Part shown: positions 42,659 through 51,696 of the stretch, in pieces | How the letters are laid out: the number at the start of each line of letters is the position of its first letter | Position numbering within the stretch: position 1 is the stretch's first letter | Source of the DNA: JAMLHH01 sp035515235 | GTDB taxonomy: Bacteria; Bacteroidota; Bacteroidia; Chitinophagales; JADIYW01 | Length of the DNA stretch: 64,000 nt | Direction: 5' to 3' | NCBI GenBank assembly: GCA_035515235.1 | Contig: DATJBS010000054.1 | Coordinates: forward strand, 62,001-126,000 | Notes under the pieces: model-generated | What the model was told of the DNA's origin: nothing | The model's database searches: none | Seen by the model: the letters and a program-made list of their open reading frames with translations, nothing else | Position numbers and translations under genes: made by a program

Positions 42659-43171
42659 TTAAGGTTGGATAGCTTTAAGCACTTGCTCGCTTAAATCATA
42701 TTTTGAATTAGTATACAATAAGGTAGATCCGCCTGCAGTCTTATCTAAGATAAAATCATATCCCAAATTCGTTGCAATTTTCTCTATAGCATTATAAACT
42801 TTCTCTTGTATCGGTTGAATCAGTTCTTGTCTTTTTTTGAACAAGTCTCCTTCGTATCCAAATCTTTGTTTTTGAAGCTCATTAGCTATTTGCTCTTTAG
42901 CTATAATTTCATCTTGACGTTTCTTTTTCATTTCATCCGTCAAAAGAAATTCTTCTGCTTGATACTTAGAATAAAGCTGTTTGACATCATTCATTTTTGA
43001 TTCGATTTCACTATTCCAAGTACCTACTAAGGCATCAAGTTTTTTCTGTGATTCATTATAAGCAGGAATTTTATCCAAAATATAATCTGTATCTACATAA
43101 GCAAATCTCTGAGCATGAGCATTCATGACGCTCATCAAAGCAAAGGTTAAGGCAAACAGTAATTTTTTCAT
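42659..43171 (-). CDS. OmpH/Skp family periplasmic chaperone (copy 1)
   Basis: 170 aa. Signal peptide MKKLLFALTFALMSVMNAHA, then QRFAYVDTDYILDKIPAYNESQKKLD, a coiled-coil arm (about 45-115) and IATNLGYDFILDKTAGGSTLLY. It lies 10 bp after bamA and before a second Skp copy. The same trio bamA-skp-skp is typical of Bacteroidota and suggests the trimers may be mixed or specialised (inference). Confidence 0.9.
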   Translation of the reverse strand: MKKLLFALTFALMSVMNAHAQRFAYVDTDYILDKIPAYNESQKKLDALVGTWNSEIESKMNDVKQLYSKYQAEEFLLTDEMKKKRQDEIIAKEQIANELQKQRFGYEGDLFKKRQELIQPIQEKVYNAIEKIATNLGYDFILDKTAGGSTLLYTNSKYDLSEQVLKAIQP

Positions 43172-43181
43172 ATTCTTCTAT

Positions 43182-45878
43182 TTATTCAGGTTCAAACCCT
43201 AATATAATTGTAAAAGATCCATTTTTCGCAATATAATCGAAGAAACCTTTTGCTGATTGTATACGGTTATCGTCATCATTCTTAGGCTGGTCAAATCTTA
43301 TGCCATAATCTACACCCAACAATCCGAACATCGGCAAGAACGCTCTAATACCTATACCCACACTCTTATTCAAACTGAATGGATCGTAGTTTTTAAAGGT
43401 TCTATAACTATTACCTGCTTCAGCGAAGACTAATCCATAAATAGTAGCAGATGGATTTAAGGAGAATGGATATCTCAACTCCATCGTGAATTTGTTAAAG
43501 ATCGCATCACCACCATCATCTGAATAAACACCATATCCTCTTTGTGAAATGATATCTTGTCCAAATAAAACGATATTACTTGGAAGTCCATTACCACCGA
43601 CTTCAAATCTCTCGAAAGGTGACAATCCCGTTTTTTTGCTATAATATCCTAAGAAACCAAATTTAGCAGAAGCTCTGAAAACCAATTTATTTTTCTTATC
43701 TAAAGCTTGATACCAGTCTGCTGACATTCTCCATTTGTGATATTCTACCCATTTCCATTTATCTTCTACAGATACATCTTTATAGAAATCATCTTTTCTA
43801 AACATGGAATATGGCAATGTGAATTGACCTGAAAGACTCACGTTAGATCCACTTGTAGGATAAAGCGGTTGATCCATAGAGTTTCTAGAAAGTGTCAGTT
43901 TCAAGTTTAAGTTGTTAAAGTTTCCGTTTTCTATCGTAGCTTTTTCACTGTAAATTCTCTCGCTGAAATTATTCAAAGCATAGTTTTGATAATTCAATGA
44001 AGTTTGGAATACAAAATAATCATCAGGGAATTTTAATCTTGTTCCCAATGCTACTGAAGCACCATTGGTGATTTGACTTCCGTAAGCTTTATTAGTAGAA
44101 TAGTTGATCAATTGGTATCTAGATCTAAATGCAGAGAAAGATAATGCATTAGGTTTTCTTCCACCTAACCAAGGCTCTGTAAAGGAGAAATTATACGTTT
44201 GATATTGCTTACCATTACTTTGAACACGGATACTTAATTTCTGACCATCTCCTGTAGGTAATGGAGTCCATGCTTTTTTCTCTTTAATGTTTTTTATAGA
44301 GAAGTTATTGAAGGATAATCCTAAAGTACCAATGATACCTTGAGATCCACCCCAACCTGCAGATAGCTCTATCTGGTCGGCTGATTTTTCAGTCACTACA
44401 TATTTAATATCTACAGTACCATCTTGAGGATTCGGCACAGGGACTACTTGAGTCGCTTGTGGATCGAAGAATCCTAAACTTGCGATTTCTCTTTGTGATC
44501 TGATTAAATCTGTTCTACTAAATTTCTGACCTGGCATTGTTCTCAATTCTCTACGAATAACGTGCTCACTCGTTTTATCATTTCCTTCAATGATCACATT
44601 TTTGATAGTCGCTTGCGGACCTTCAGAAATTCTAATTTCTAAGTCAATAGAATCACCATAAATACCTGTTTCTTTTGGATCTACTGAGAAGAATAAATAA
44701 CCATCATCATAATATAAAGAAGAAACGTCAGCTCCATTAGGATCCATAGACAGTTTTTTCTGAAGTAATTCTGTGTTATAGACATCTCCTTTTTTGATTC
44801 CCATGACTTTGCTCAATAATTCACTTGAATATTTAGCATTTCCTTTGAATTCAATATTTCTGAAATAGTATTTTTTGCCTTCGTTGACTTTAATTTTGAT
44901 TTTCACATCATTTCTATCCGGCATGAATACTGTATCGTAAGTGATAGTAGCATCTCTATAACCTTCTTTGTTATACAAATCGATTAAAGCTCTTTTGTCT
45001 GCGAAATATTTCTCTTCGTTGAATTTCGCTCCTTTGAACAAACTCAACACTACTCTTTCATCAAAGAAATTTTTAACTGAAGTAAAGTTGAAATTCGCTA
45101 AAGTATATAGTGCTTTCTTCAATCTTTTCTTATCTGTTAGAATTTCTTTATCAGAAGAATTAAATAACTTAATAGTCGTTTTCTGACGAGTTTCCTTCAT
45201 CGATTTACGAACCTTCCCAATTTCTAAAGCTTCTATACCTTCAAATTCAATTGAAGAAATTTTGGCTTTACTTCCTTTATCTACATTGATATATACAGAA
45301 GCAGAGTTCAATGCAATGGTATCATTAACAGTTGAAAAAGTAATTTCTGGTGATAAATAACCTTTCTCTTTATAGAAATCTTGTACTGTATTTCTAATGG
45401 TGTTCTCCAAAGAAGGCGTGATAGGTCTTCCTTTAAGGTTAGTGATTTTTTTAGAAATATCTTCCGCTTGTCCTTTCTTAATTCCTTTGAAAAAATAGTT
45501 TGACATTCTAGGTTTTTCTACTACATATAATAGCAAATCAACTCTTCCATTTTGGACATTATCTACTCGGAACTCTATATCCGTAAAAAGTCCTTGTTTC
45601 CACAAAGTTTTCACCGCTTTAGCGATTTCATCTCCAGGAATTTCAAGTTCTTGCTCGACAAAAATTCCAGTGATACTTCTGATGATATTTTTATCAAAAA
45701 ATTGTGACCCTATAATATCAAATTTATTGATGGTATATTTTTTTGGATCCTTATAATCGATGATTAGTTCCGACTCGTCGTCAGCTTTTATCACTTCACT
45801 TTCAGTATCTTGGGCTATTACATTGCCTACTAGCAGCAACATTATATATAGTGCAAATAAATGCTTAAAACGATTCAT
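43182..45878 (-). CDS. bamA: Outer-membrane protein assembly factor BamA
   Basis: 898 aa. Signal peptide MNRFKHLFALYIMLLLVGNVIAQ. Five POTRA repeats (about 45-470; for example KKYTINKFDIIGSQFFDKNII, AKISSIEFEGIEALEIGKVRK, KYYFRNIEFKGNAKYSSELL, ATIKNVIIEGNDKTSEHVIRR) are followed by a 16-strand Omp85 barrel with the lid-lock region VGGNGLPSNIVLFGQDIISQRGYG (VRGF-like segment) and YPFSLNPSATIYGLVFAEAGNS. It inserts barrel proteins into the outer membrane. The start codon overlaps the uppS stop by one base and the skp genes follow 10 bp later. Confidence 0.93.
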   Translation of the reverse strand: MNRFKHLFALYIMLLLVGNVIAQDTESEVIKADDESELIIDYKDPKKYTINKFDIIGSQFFDKNIIRSITGIFVEQELEIPGDEIAKAVKTLWKQGLFTDIEFRVDNVQNGRVDLLLYVVEKPRMSNYFFKGIKKGQAEDISKKITNLKGRPITPSLENTIRNTVQDFYKEKGYLSPEITFSTVNDTIALNSASVYINVDKGSKAKISSIEFEGIEALEIGKVRKSMKETRQKTTIKLFNSSDKEILTDKKRLKKALYTLANFNFTSVKNFFDERVVLSLFKGAKFNEEKYFADKRALIDLYNKEGYRDATITYDTVFMPDRNDVKIKIKVNEGKKYYFRNIEFKGNAKYSSELLSKVMGIKKGDVYNTELLQKKLSMDPNGADVSSLYYDDGYLFFSVDPKETGIYGDSIDLEIRISEGPQATIKNVIIEGNDKTSEHVIRRELRTMPGQKFSRTDLIRSQREIASLGFFDPQATQVVPVPNPQDGTVDIKYVVTEKSADQIELSAGWGGSQGIIGTLGLSFNNFSIKNIKEKKAWTPLPTGDGQKLSIRVQSNGKQYQTYNFSFTEPWLGGRKPNALSFSAFRSRYQLINYSTNKAYGSQITNGASVALGTRLKFPDDYFVFQTSLNYQNYALNNFSERIYSEKATIENGNFNNLNLKLTLSRNSMDQPLYPTSGSNVSLSGQFTLPYSMFRKDDFYKDVSVEDKWKWVEYHKWRMSADWYQALDKKNKLVFRASAKFGFLGYYSKKTGLSPFERFEVGGNGLPSNIVLFGQDIISQRGYGVYSDDGGDAIFNKFTMELRYPFSLNPSATIYGLVFAEAGNSYRTFKNYDPFSLNKSVGIGIRAFLPMFGLLGVDYGIRFDQPKNDDDNRIQSAKGFFDYIAKNGSFTIILGFEPE

Positions 45879-46639
45879 TAACTGTTAATTTGTTCACTGG
45901 TTTTACCAAATCTTCTTTCTCTTTGCTGAAATTGATAGATGAATGAATAAAGATCATCTTTTTCAATATCAGGCCAAAATTTTTCTGTAAACACAAATTC
46001 TGTATAGGCTAATTGCCACAACAAAAAATTGCTTATTCTGTGTTCTCCACTTGTTCTAATCAATAACTCAGGATCTGGGATGTTAGAGGTGTATAAATAA
46101 TCTCTAATACTATCATGATTGAGCTGATCTAATGACAACTGACCACTTTGCAAATCTTTATGCATCTTCAAAAATGCATCGTAGATTTCTTCTCTAGAAC
46201 CATAACTCAATGCCAATGTCAAAGTCATTCGAGTATTGTCTTTAGTGGCTTCTATGGCTTTCAGCAAGCTCGCTTTGCAACTTTTAGGCAGATTATCAAT
46301 ATTGCCAATTGCATTTAATCTGATATTGTTTTTTTGAAGCGTTTTGATTTCTCCACCGATAGTCAAAACCAACAATTCCATTAATGCTGTCACTTCAAAA
46401 GCTGGTCTATTCCAGTTTTCTGTTGAAAAAGCATACAAGGTCAAATATTTCACTCCTATTTCTGCACACGCTTCCGTAACTGCTCTTACTGCTTTCACTC
46501 CACTCTTATGCCCAAACACTCTAGGCTTGCCATGTAATTTTGCCCACCTACCATTACCATCCATAATGATTGCGATATGCTCAGGCAATTTATTGATCTC
46601 TAGGAGGTCTTTGATGTTTTGTGGTTTAATTTCTTCCAT
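45878..46639 (-). CDS. uppS: Isoprenyl transferase (undecaprenyl diphosphate synthase)
   Basis: 253 aa from ATG 46639. An in-frame ATG at 46666 would overlap the upstream gene and add nine residues; the later start leaves a 12-bp gap and fits relatives. IAIIMDGNGRWAK carries catalytic D27; FGHKSGVKAVRAV, LTLYAFSTENWNRP, RLNAIGN, ALSYGSREEI and the C-terminal PDPELLIRTSGEHRISNFLLWQLAYTEFVFTEKFWPD are diagnostic of cis-prenyltransferases. It makes the C55 lipid carrier for peptidoglycan and polysaccharides, at the cytoplasmic face. Confidence 0.95.
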   Translation of the reverse strand: MEEIKPQNIKDLLEINKLPEHIAIIMDGNGRWAKLHGKPRVFGHKSGVKAVRAVTEACAEIGVKYLTLYAFSTENWNRPAFEVTALMELLVLTIGGEIKTLQKNNIRLNAIGNIDNLPKSCKASLLKAIEATKDNTRMTLTLALSYGSREEIYDAFLKMHKDLQSGQLSLDQLNHDSIRDYLYTSNIPDPELLIRTSGEHRISNFLLWQLAYTEFVFTEKFWPDIEKDDLYSFIYQFQQRERRFGKTSEQINS

Positions 46640-46650
46640 AAAATAAGACT

Positions 46651-47523
46651 TTAAAATGTGGGACATTTTATGGTGTTAAATGTATAGGTGATGCCAATAC
46701 TATAAAAGTTGAACCTATCATTGTCTTTGGAGCTACCTCTTTGCTTACCTGGATACCCAATAAGAGCAATCCCTAATTCTGGAGATCTATCCGATAAGAT
46801 TTCTGAAACATTCACTCCATCTTTATAATAATTGAGTTGAGAAGCATCCACATATTTCCCACTTACATCATCTAGATTATCATTAAATGTTTTTCTTGTC
46901 ATCACTTCAGCCTGCAAGGTGATATTGCGATTAATGCTCCATTTGATCCCTCCACCAAATGGTATAGATAGGGCATATGGACTATATCCACTTTGTGTTT
47001 TTTCATTCACAGCATTAGCATTTTTCTGACCTTCTGTCCCCACTGGCTCTAGGAAATATTTTGTTCCCTTGTAATAGGTATAACTTTTAAAATGATAAAA
47101 CCCTACTCCTGCAAAAGCGTAAGGGGTCCAATTTTTCTTCTTTTTGACCTTACCTAAAGATTGAGCTCCTTGCTCCCAATCAAAAAAGTTGATTTCAAAC
47201 AATCCACTAACTTCAGTAATATTAGACTGAAAATCAAGATTTCTTGTAGTGAGATAAGATTGAGAATTAGATAGTTTTGCATCAGAGGCTGCCACCCATG
47301 CATAGGATACTCCAGCTCTTAATGCCATTCTGTTATTGATATTATATCTATAAAAAACTCCTCCACCTACTCTATTTTGCTTAAAGGAATAATTAGGGTT
47401 TAAGTCGCCGAAGTAGTTAGTAGTAGCTACAAATAGCCCGTATTCACTCACTTGTGCGCTTAAATTTAAGGCACACAAACAATACATTATCCCGCCGACC
47501 ACTATTTTCAGCCAATTATTCAC
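46651..47523 (-). CDS. DUF6089-type outer-membrane beta-barrel protein
   Basis: 290 aa. Signal peptide MNNWLKIVVGGIMYCLCALNLSAQ, then VSEYGLFVATTNYFGDLNPNYSFKQNRVGGGVFYRYNINNRMALRAGV, a strand-rich barrel ending FNFYSIGITYTFNTIKCPTF. It matches the conserved barrel encoded just ahead of uppS-bamA in Bacteroidota (DUF6089; recalled, not searched). Its role is not known, but constant linkage to bamA suggests a part in envelope assembly. A full -7 promoter element lies 26 bp upstream, so this is probably the first gene of a uppS-bamA-skp-skp-murI transcript. Confidence 0.85.
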   Translation of the reverse strand: MNNWLKIVVGGIMYCLCALNLSAQVSEYGLFVATTNYFGDLNPNYSFKQNRVGGGVFYRYNINNRMALRAGVSYAWVAASDAKLSNSQSYLTTRNLDFQSNITEVSGLFEINFFDWEQGAQSLGKVKKKKNWTPYAFAGVGFYHFKSYTYYKGTKYFLEPVGTEGQKNANAVNEKTQSGYSPYALSIPFGGGIKWSINRNITLQAEVMTRKTFNDNLDDVSGKYVDASQLNYYKDGVNVSEILSDRSPELGIALIGYPGKQRGSSKDNDRFNFYSIGITYTFNTIKCPTF

Positions 47524-47548
47524 TTATTTCTTCTCATTTTCGAGTGCA

Positions 47549-47556
47549 CAAAGATA
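47549..47556 (-). promoter_or_regulatory. -7 promoter element of the uppS-bamA-skp-murI operon
   Basis: On the minus strand TATCTTTG matches TAnnTTTG, giving a leader of about 20 nt for the DUF6089 gene. No -33 TTTG at ideal spacing. Confidence 0.45.
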
Positions 47557-47661
47557 TGTAAATAACGTACAAAATGAATCAGATTATATTCAATATACAC
47601 TGATTCAGGATTTTAACATTATTTCGTCTTTCAAAAGAAAGGATTTCTATGCTGTTTCTAT

Positions 47662-48540
47662 TTAATTTCTGGTGTCTTCTCCCCACATTAATTTTTTTCT
47701 TAAGGTCTTTATATAGGAAGTATCTGTCATTCTCAATAATTTAAATTGGAAAGATTCTCTTCGAATTGCCAACTTAAAGTCTCTTTCCACTTTTTTGTAT
47801 CTTGAGTCAATTGAACACAAATATGATTTTGCTCGTGTTTCTACTTCGAATGAAAGTACAGTATTGTCAGGCACTACCAAAGGTCTTGCATTGAGATTAT
47901 GTGGCGCAACTGGAGTCAAAACAAACGTATTCGCTATGGGAAAAACAATAGGCCCTCCGCAACTCAATGAATATGCTGTAGATCCTGTAGGCGTGCAGGC
48001 TATTAATCCATCTGCCCAAAATGAATTCAAGAATTCCCCATTCAAATAAGTATGAACTATAATCATGGAGGAAGAATCTGTCTTCTGTAAAGTCAACTCA
48101 TTTAATCCATAATTCACCTCACCAAAAACATCTCTTGAAGTTTCTACGTGCATCAAAGTTCTATCTTCTATGATATAGTTATGACTATGAATGGCTTGGA
48201 CAAGATCGTTTATATTATACTTATTGATATCAGCTAAAAACCCTAAACGTCCTACATTTATACCTGCTACCGGAATCCCACTATCTCTCACAAAATGAAC
48301 GGTATCTAACAAAGTACCATCTCCACCTATTGAAATCAAAATATCTACTTGATCGACAAGGTCTAGATGAGTTTTAAAAGAAAATAATGGAGGTAATAAA
48401 GAGATTTGCTTTTTAAAAGACTTTAGGTAAGGTTCGTAAACTGTAATTTGATATCCCAAATGATGTAATGCATGAATTAAATCAGGTAAATAAGGCAAAT
48501 GGTCTTTTTTGAAAACTTTGCTATATATGGCTATGTTCAT
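47662..48540 (-). CDS. nadK: NAD kinase
   Basis: 292 aa. GGDGTLLDT (72-80, catalytic Asp75), GINVGRLGFLADI, NELTLQK, WADGLIACTPTGSTAYSLSCGGPIVFP and the C-terminal NARPLVVPDN are the family hallmarks. It phosphorylates NAD to NADP in the cytosol. It sits between the Omp85-like gene and the DUF6089/uppS operon, the usual place in this phylum. Confidence 0.95.
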   Translation of the reverse strand: MNIAIYSKVFKKDHLPYLPDLIHALHHLGYQITVYEPYLKSFKKQISLLPPLFSFKTHLDLVDQVDILISIGGDGTLLDTVHFVRDSGIPVAGINVGRLGFLADINKYNINDLVQAIHSHNYIIEDRTLMHVETSRDVFGEVNYGLNELTLQKTDSSSMIIVHTYLNGEFLNSFWADGLIACTPTGSTAYSLSCGGPIVFPIANTFVLTPVAPHNLNARPLVVPDNTVLSFEVETRAKSYLCSIDSRYKKVERDFKLAIRRESFQFKLLRMTDTSYIKTLRKKLMWGEDTRN

Positions 48541-48592
48541 TTGAAAAAATCTCTAATGCTAAAGTTAATCTATTCTTTCGGTTTGAAAAATT

Positions 48593-50038
48593 TTACTTAA
48601 AAGGCAATTCTAGATGTATGAAAAATCCATGTTTCTTTTCACGGTTGATAGAGTATTCCATTCTAATTAATCTATCATATAATACTAAAATATCGAGACC
48701 TACACCTGTCCCCATCATCCATTTATTACGTAAAGTATTAAATTCTGTAAAATATTTATCCTCTACATAACCGGCATCCAAATATGTTTTCAAATAAAAA
48801 TCGATTGGAAAAACTTGCTTAGGGACTTTATTTGCTTTTTTCTTATTGAATGATAATCTTAAAGAACCGAGCTTATATCTGTATTCATTTTTTATAAGGG
48901 CATAACTTTGACCATCTATTACATATAACTCGTATCCTCTTACAAAATCCTGCTCATACCCTAAACCGCTTTGAATATTATAAGGTTGCTTGGAAGGGTA
49001 AGACGCTTTTAGTTTTATAGAATGTCCTGTAGAATGTTTTTCGTATTTATCTAAAGTGAAAAATTTACTAGCAAATAAAGAAGTTGTAGTCATATTGACT
49101 TGCTTTTGTAGTCCTAGCCCATAGTTAGTTATAGAGCCTTCCACTTGAAATCCTCTTGTAGGATATGCTTTTAAAGTTCTTTTGTCAATATCAAAACCAT
49201 ATTTTAAGGATACCGCTATTTGTTGATTTGCACCATTCAAAAAATAATCTTGATTCAATTGACTGATTTTATCATCTACCCATCTATAGCTAAATTTCCC
49301 TTCTACGTAATGTTGGATATAAATATTTTTATGCAATAATAATCGTGAAGACAAATCCACCGATCTTTTAATCATATCATCATCATAGTAGAACAATAGC
49401 TTGTCTTTATATGTATCATAAGCCATCCTCTTCGTCTGCATCATCATGACATTAAAAGAAGCACCGAACCTACCGTTTCTAGAGAGATTAGGCATCTGAT
49501 AATCGAGTGTAAGCATTTGCGCAAAGCCCAAAGAGCCTGAGATATTTAAGGTTTCATTTCTGCCTCTAAAATTAGCCCAATTGACTGCAACTCCATATTG
49601 AATTCGCTTAAAATCGTGATTTCTATCTACCCACCATTCGTTAAGGTTTCTATCTGCTAATTGGAAAATTGGAATAGGAGTGATATACCATTTCTCTATA
49701 ACTGTTACATGAAGATCGAGTCCATCTTCTTCCCAGTTTTTAATATTCATTTGAACATCACTGAATAATTTAGTATTCAATAAATTCAATTTGATTCTAT
49801 CCAAGACTCCTGCAATGTTACTGATAGGCAATGAATCACCAATACCAAAACCTAATTCTCTAACTACTACTTTCTCTTGTGTTTTTTTATTGCCACTAAT
49901 AACAATGTCTTTGATAACTACCTTTTCTCCTGTCCCTTTAATAATATTGGAAATAGATGGAACTTTTATTTGCGCCTCTAGCTGAGTATAACAAATCAAA
50001 CACCATACTACGCCCAGAAAATACTTATAATACGACAA
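48593..50038 (-). CDS. Omp85 superfamily protein with one POTRA domain (TamA/BamA-like, short)
   Basis: 481 aa. Signal peptide ending LEAQ (about residue 23). One POTRA repeat (VVIKDIVISGNKKTQEKVVVREL ... LDLHVTVIEKW, about 38-115) precedes a barrel (residues 130-481: FKRIQYGVAVNWANFRGRNETLNISGSLG; GFDIDKRTLKAYPTRGFQVEGSI; GLGYEQDFVRGYELYVIDGQSY, a VRGYE variant of the Omp85 VRGF loop; final FFIHLELPFK). It is about half the length of BamA, with a single POTRA, so it may insert or secrete special substrates or lipids. It lies between the CBS protein and nadK. Confidence 0.87.
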   Translation of the reverse strand: MSYYKYFLGVVWCLICYTQLEAQIKVPSISNIIKGTGEKVVIKDIVISGNKKTQEKVVVRELGFGIGDSLPISNIAGVLDRIKLNLLNTKLFSDVQMNIKNWEEDGLDLHVTVIEKWYITPIPIFQLADRNLNEWWVDRNHDFKRIQYGVAVNWANFRGRNETLNISGSLGFAQMLTLDYQMPNLSRNGRFGASFNVMMMQTKRMAYDTYKDKLLFYYDDDMIKRSVDLSSRLLLHKNIYIQHYVEGKFSYRWVDDKISQLNQDYFLNGANQQIAVSLKYGFDIDKRTLKAYPTRGFQVEGSITNYGLGLQKQVNMTTTSLFASKFFTLDKYEKHSTGHSIKLKASYPSKQPYNIQSGLGYEQDFVRGYELYVIDGQSYALIKNEYRYKLGSLRLSFNKKKANKVPKQVFPIDFYLKTYLDAGYVEDKYFTEFNTLRNKWMMGTGVGLDILVLYDRLIRMEYSINREKKHGFFIHLELPFK

Positions 50039-50093
50039 ATGATATAGATTGATACAATAAAATTATTGGTAATATTAAAAATACAGCGCTTTT

Positions 50094-50753
50094 TTAGACA
50101 TTGAGATACATCATTAAAGAATCATATCTTTCTTGAATATCTTCTTCACTTGAAGTGGTGTTAAATTCTGCTATGACTTGATAATGATATCTTTCGAAAG
50201 ATGAAATAATTTCTTTTAAATCTAGTTTATTGACTTTAATTGTAATCAATAAGTTCTCAATATTGGAACTGTTAGAGATATAAGAATAAATCACATTGGC
50301 ATTATTGCTTTCAACAATTCTAGAAATCTCAGTCATAGAGTAATGAATAGCTTTGATTTCAAGAACAATTATTCCTCCTGCCATTTCTATTGCTCTATCT
50401 TTTCCTATAAATTCAATTACGGAACGATGAGTTACAACACCTACATATTGAAAATCGTGATCGACTATTGCTAAAAAGCCATCTTTTACAAAATTTGGAT
50501 TTCTAAGAATATTCAATAAATGCTCGTCAAAATTGATGGGTAATCTTTCTATTAATAAGGAAGCTACCAAATTGTTATCATCCTCACTATCTAATAAATC
50601 TTCTTCCTGAACATTCCCTAGATATCTATTCTCTTGATCTACGATGGGAATTCTTTGAATAGCATTTGTTTGCATGATAGACAATGCTCTATCTACAGTA
50701 TCATTTAAAGATAAAGTAGGTATGGAAACGTCTATTAATAGATTTGCAAACAT
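50094..50753 (-). CDS. CBS domain protein
   Basis: 219 aa, cytoplasmic, no membrane segment. Two CBS motifs (SLNDTVDRALSIMQTNAIQRIPIVDQENRYLGNV; NFVKDGFLAIVDHDFQYVGVVTHRSVIEFI, 1-125) are followed by an ACT-like C-terminal half (IIVLEIKAIHYSMTEISRIVESNNANVIYSYIS). CBS pairs bind adenosine nucleotides and usually act as energy or redox sensors. It lies 2 bp after the alpha/beta hydrolase; the set hydrolase-CBS-nadK-uppS-bamA is a conserved Bacteroidota neighbourhood. Confidence 0.85.
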   Translation of the reverse strand: MFANLLIDVSIPTLSLNDTVDRALSIMQTNAIQRIPIVDQENRYLGNVQEEDLLDSEDDNNLVASLLIERLPINFDEHLLNILRNPNFVKDGFLAIVDHDFQYVGVVTHRSVIEFIGKDRAIEMAGGIIVLEIKAIHYSMTEISRIVESNNANVIYSYISNSSNIENLLITIKVNKLDLKEIISSFERYHYQVIAEFNTTSSEEDIQERYDSLMMYLNV

Positions 50754-50755
50754 TA

Positions 50756-51526
50756 TTAATTCTTTTGCTTTAATGAACGTAAAAATTCGTCTAATAGTTC
50801 ATTGAATCGATTCGGCCTTTCCATCATAGCTGAATGTCCACAATTATTTATCCATGCTAACTTAGAATTTGGAATCAATTTGTGAAATTCTTCTGCAACG
50901 CTCGGTGGAGTGATTTCATCATTTTCTCCCCAGATTAAAAATACTGGGATGCTCAACCTTGCTAATTCTTGAGATAAATTATTTCTCACTGCTGATTTAG
51001 CAATTTTCAAAACTTTAGTGGCTTTAGCTCTATCATTTACAATTTCGAATACTTCATCAACTATTTCCTTAGTAGCTAATAGAGGATTATAAAAAGTCTT
51101 TTGGGTCTTCTGTTGAATGTATTCATAATTTCCACGCTTTGGAATTTCTTGAGTAGTTGAGTTTTTTTCAAATAAGCCTGAGCTCCCTGTCAAAACCAAA
51201 GCATTCACCCGATGCAAATGTTTTAAGGTGTATTCAATGCCTACATGACCGCCCAAAGAATTTCCAACTATGGTACATTTTTCAATATTCAATATGTTCA
51301 ATAAACTTTCTAGATATTGAACTAATCCGTCCACATTAGCTTCGTCTACAGATAGTTCTGCTAATGGGAAAAAAGGAACTATAGTTCTATGATTTTTGGA
51401 AAAATAATCTACAGTGTGCTGAAAATTTGCCAAGTTGCTGAATAATCCATGCAACATAACCAATACTTCCCCCTCTCCTTTATCTATATATTGATGGTTA
51501 TCAAGATGAAAAATAGTTGTAGACAT
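50756..51526 (-). CDS. Alpha/beta hydrolase
   Basis: 256 aa from ATG 51526; an in-frame ATG at 51583 would add 19 residues not seen in the fold, which begins with MSTTIFHLDNHQYIDKGEG. Oxyanion motif VMLHGLFSNLANF, nucleophile Ser in VGNSLGGH, acid Asp in IWGENDEITPP, and His in NCGHSAMMERP complete the triad. No signal peptide. Substrate unknown; esterases or C-C hydrolases are typical. It is the first gene of the envelope block, and diverges from the SpmAB-fusion gene. Confidence 0.88.
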   Translation of the reverse strand: MSTTIFHLDNHQYIDKGEGEVLVMLHGLFSNLANFQHTVDYFSKNHRTIVPFFPLAELSVDEANVDGLVQYLESLLNILNIEKCTIVGNSLGGHVGIEYTLKHLHRVNALVLTGSSGLFEKNSTTQEIPKRGNYEYIQQKTQKTFYNPLLATKEIVDEVFEIVNDRAKATKVLKIAKSAVRNNLSQELARLSIPVFLIWGENDEITPPSVAEEFHKLIPNSKLAWINNCGHSAMMERPNRFNELLDEFLRSLKQKN

Positions 51527-51696
51527 AATTTTTGTAAAAGATAAATGTACAGATACCGATTCAACTTGCTGAAATGAACTCATTAAATAAATATTAATAC
51601 CATCTCACTTAAAATTATCTTTTTGACCTTTAAAATCAATTAATTGAAATAAAATTTTGAAATTGACCTGTTATTTGATTTCTCGACATTCTATAT

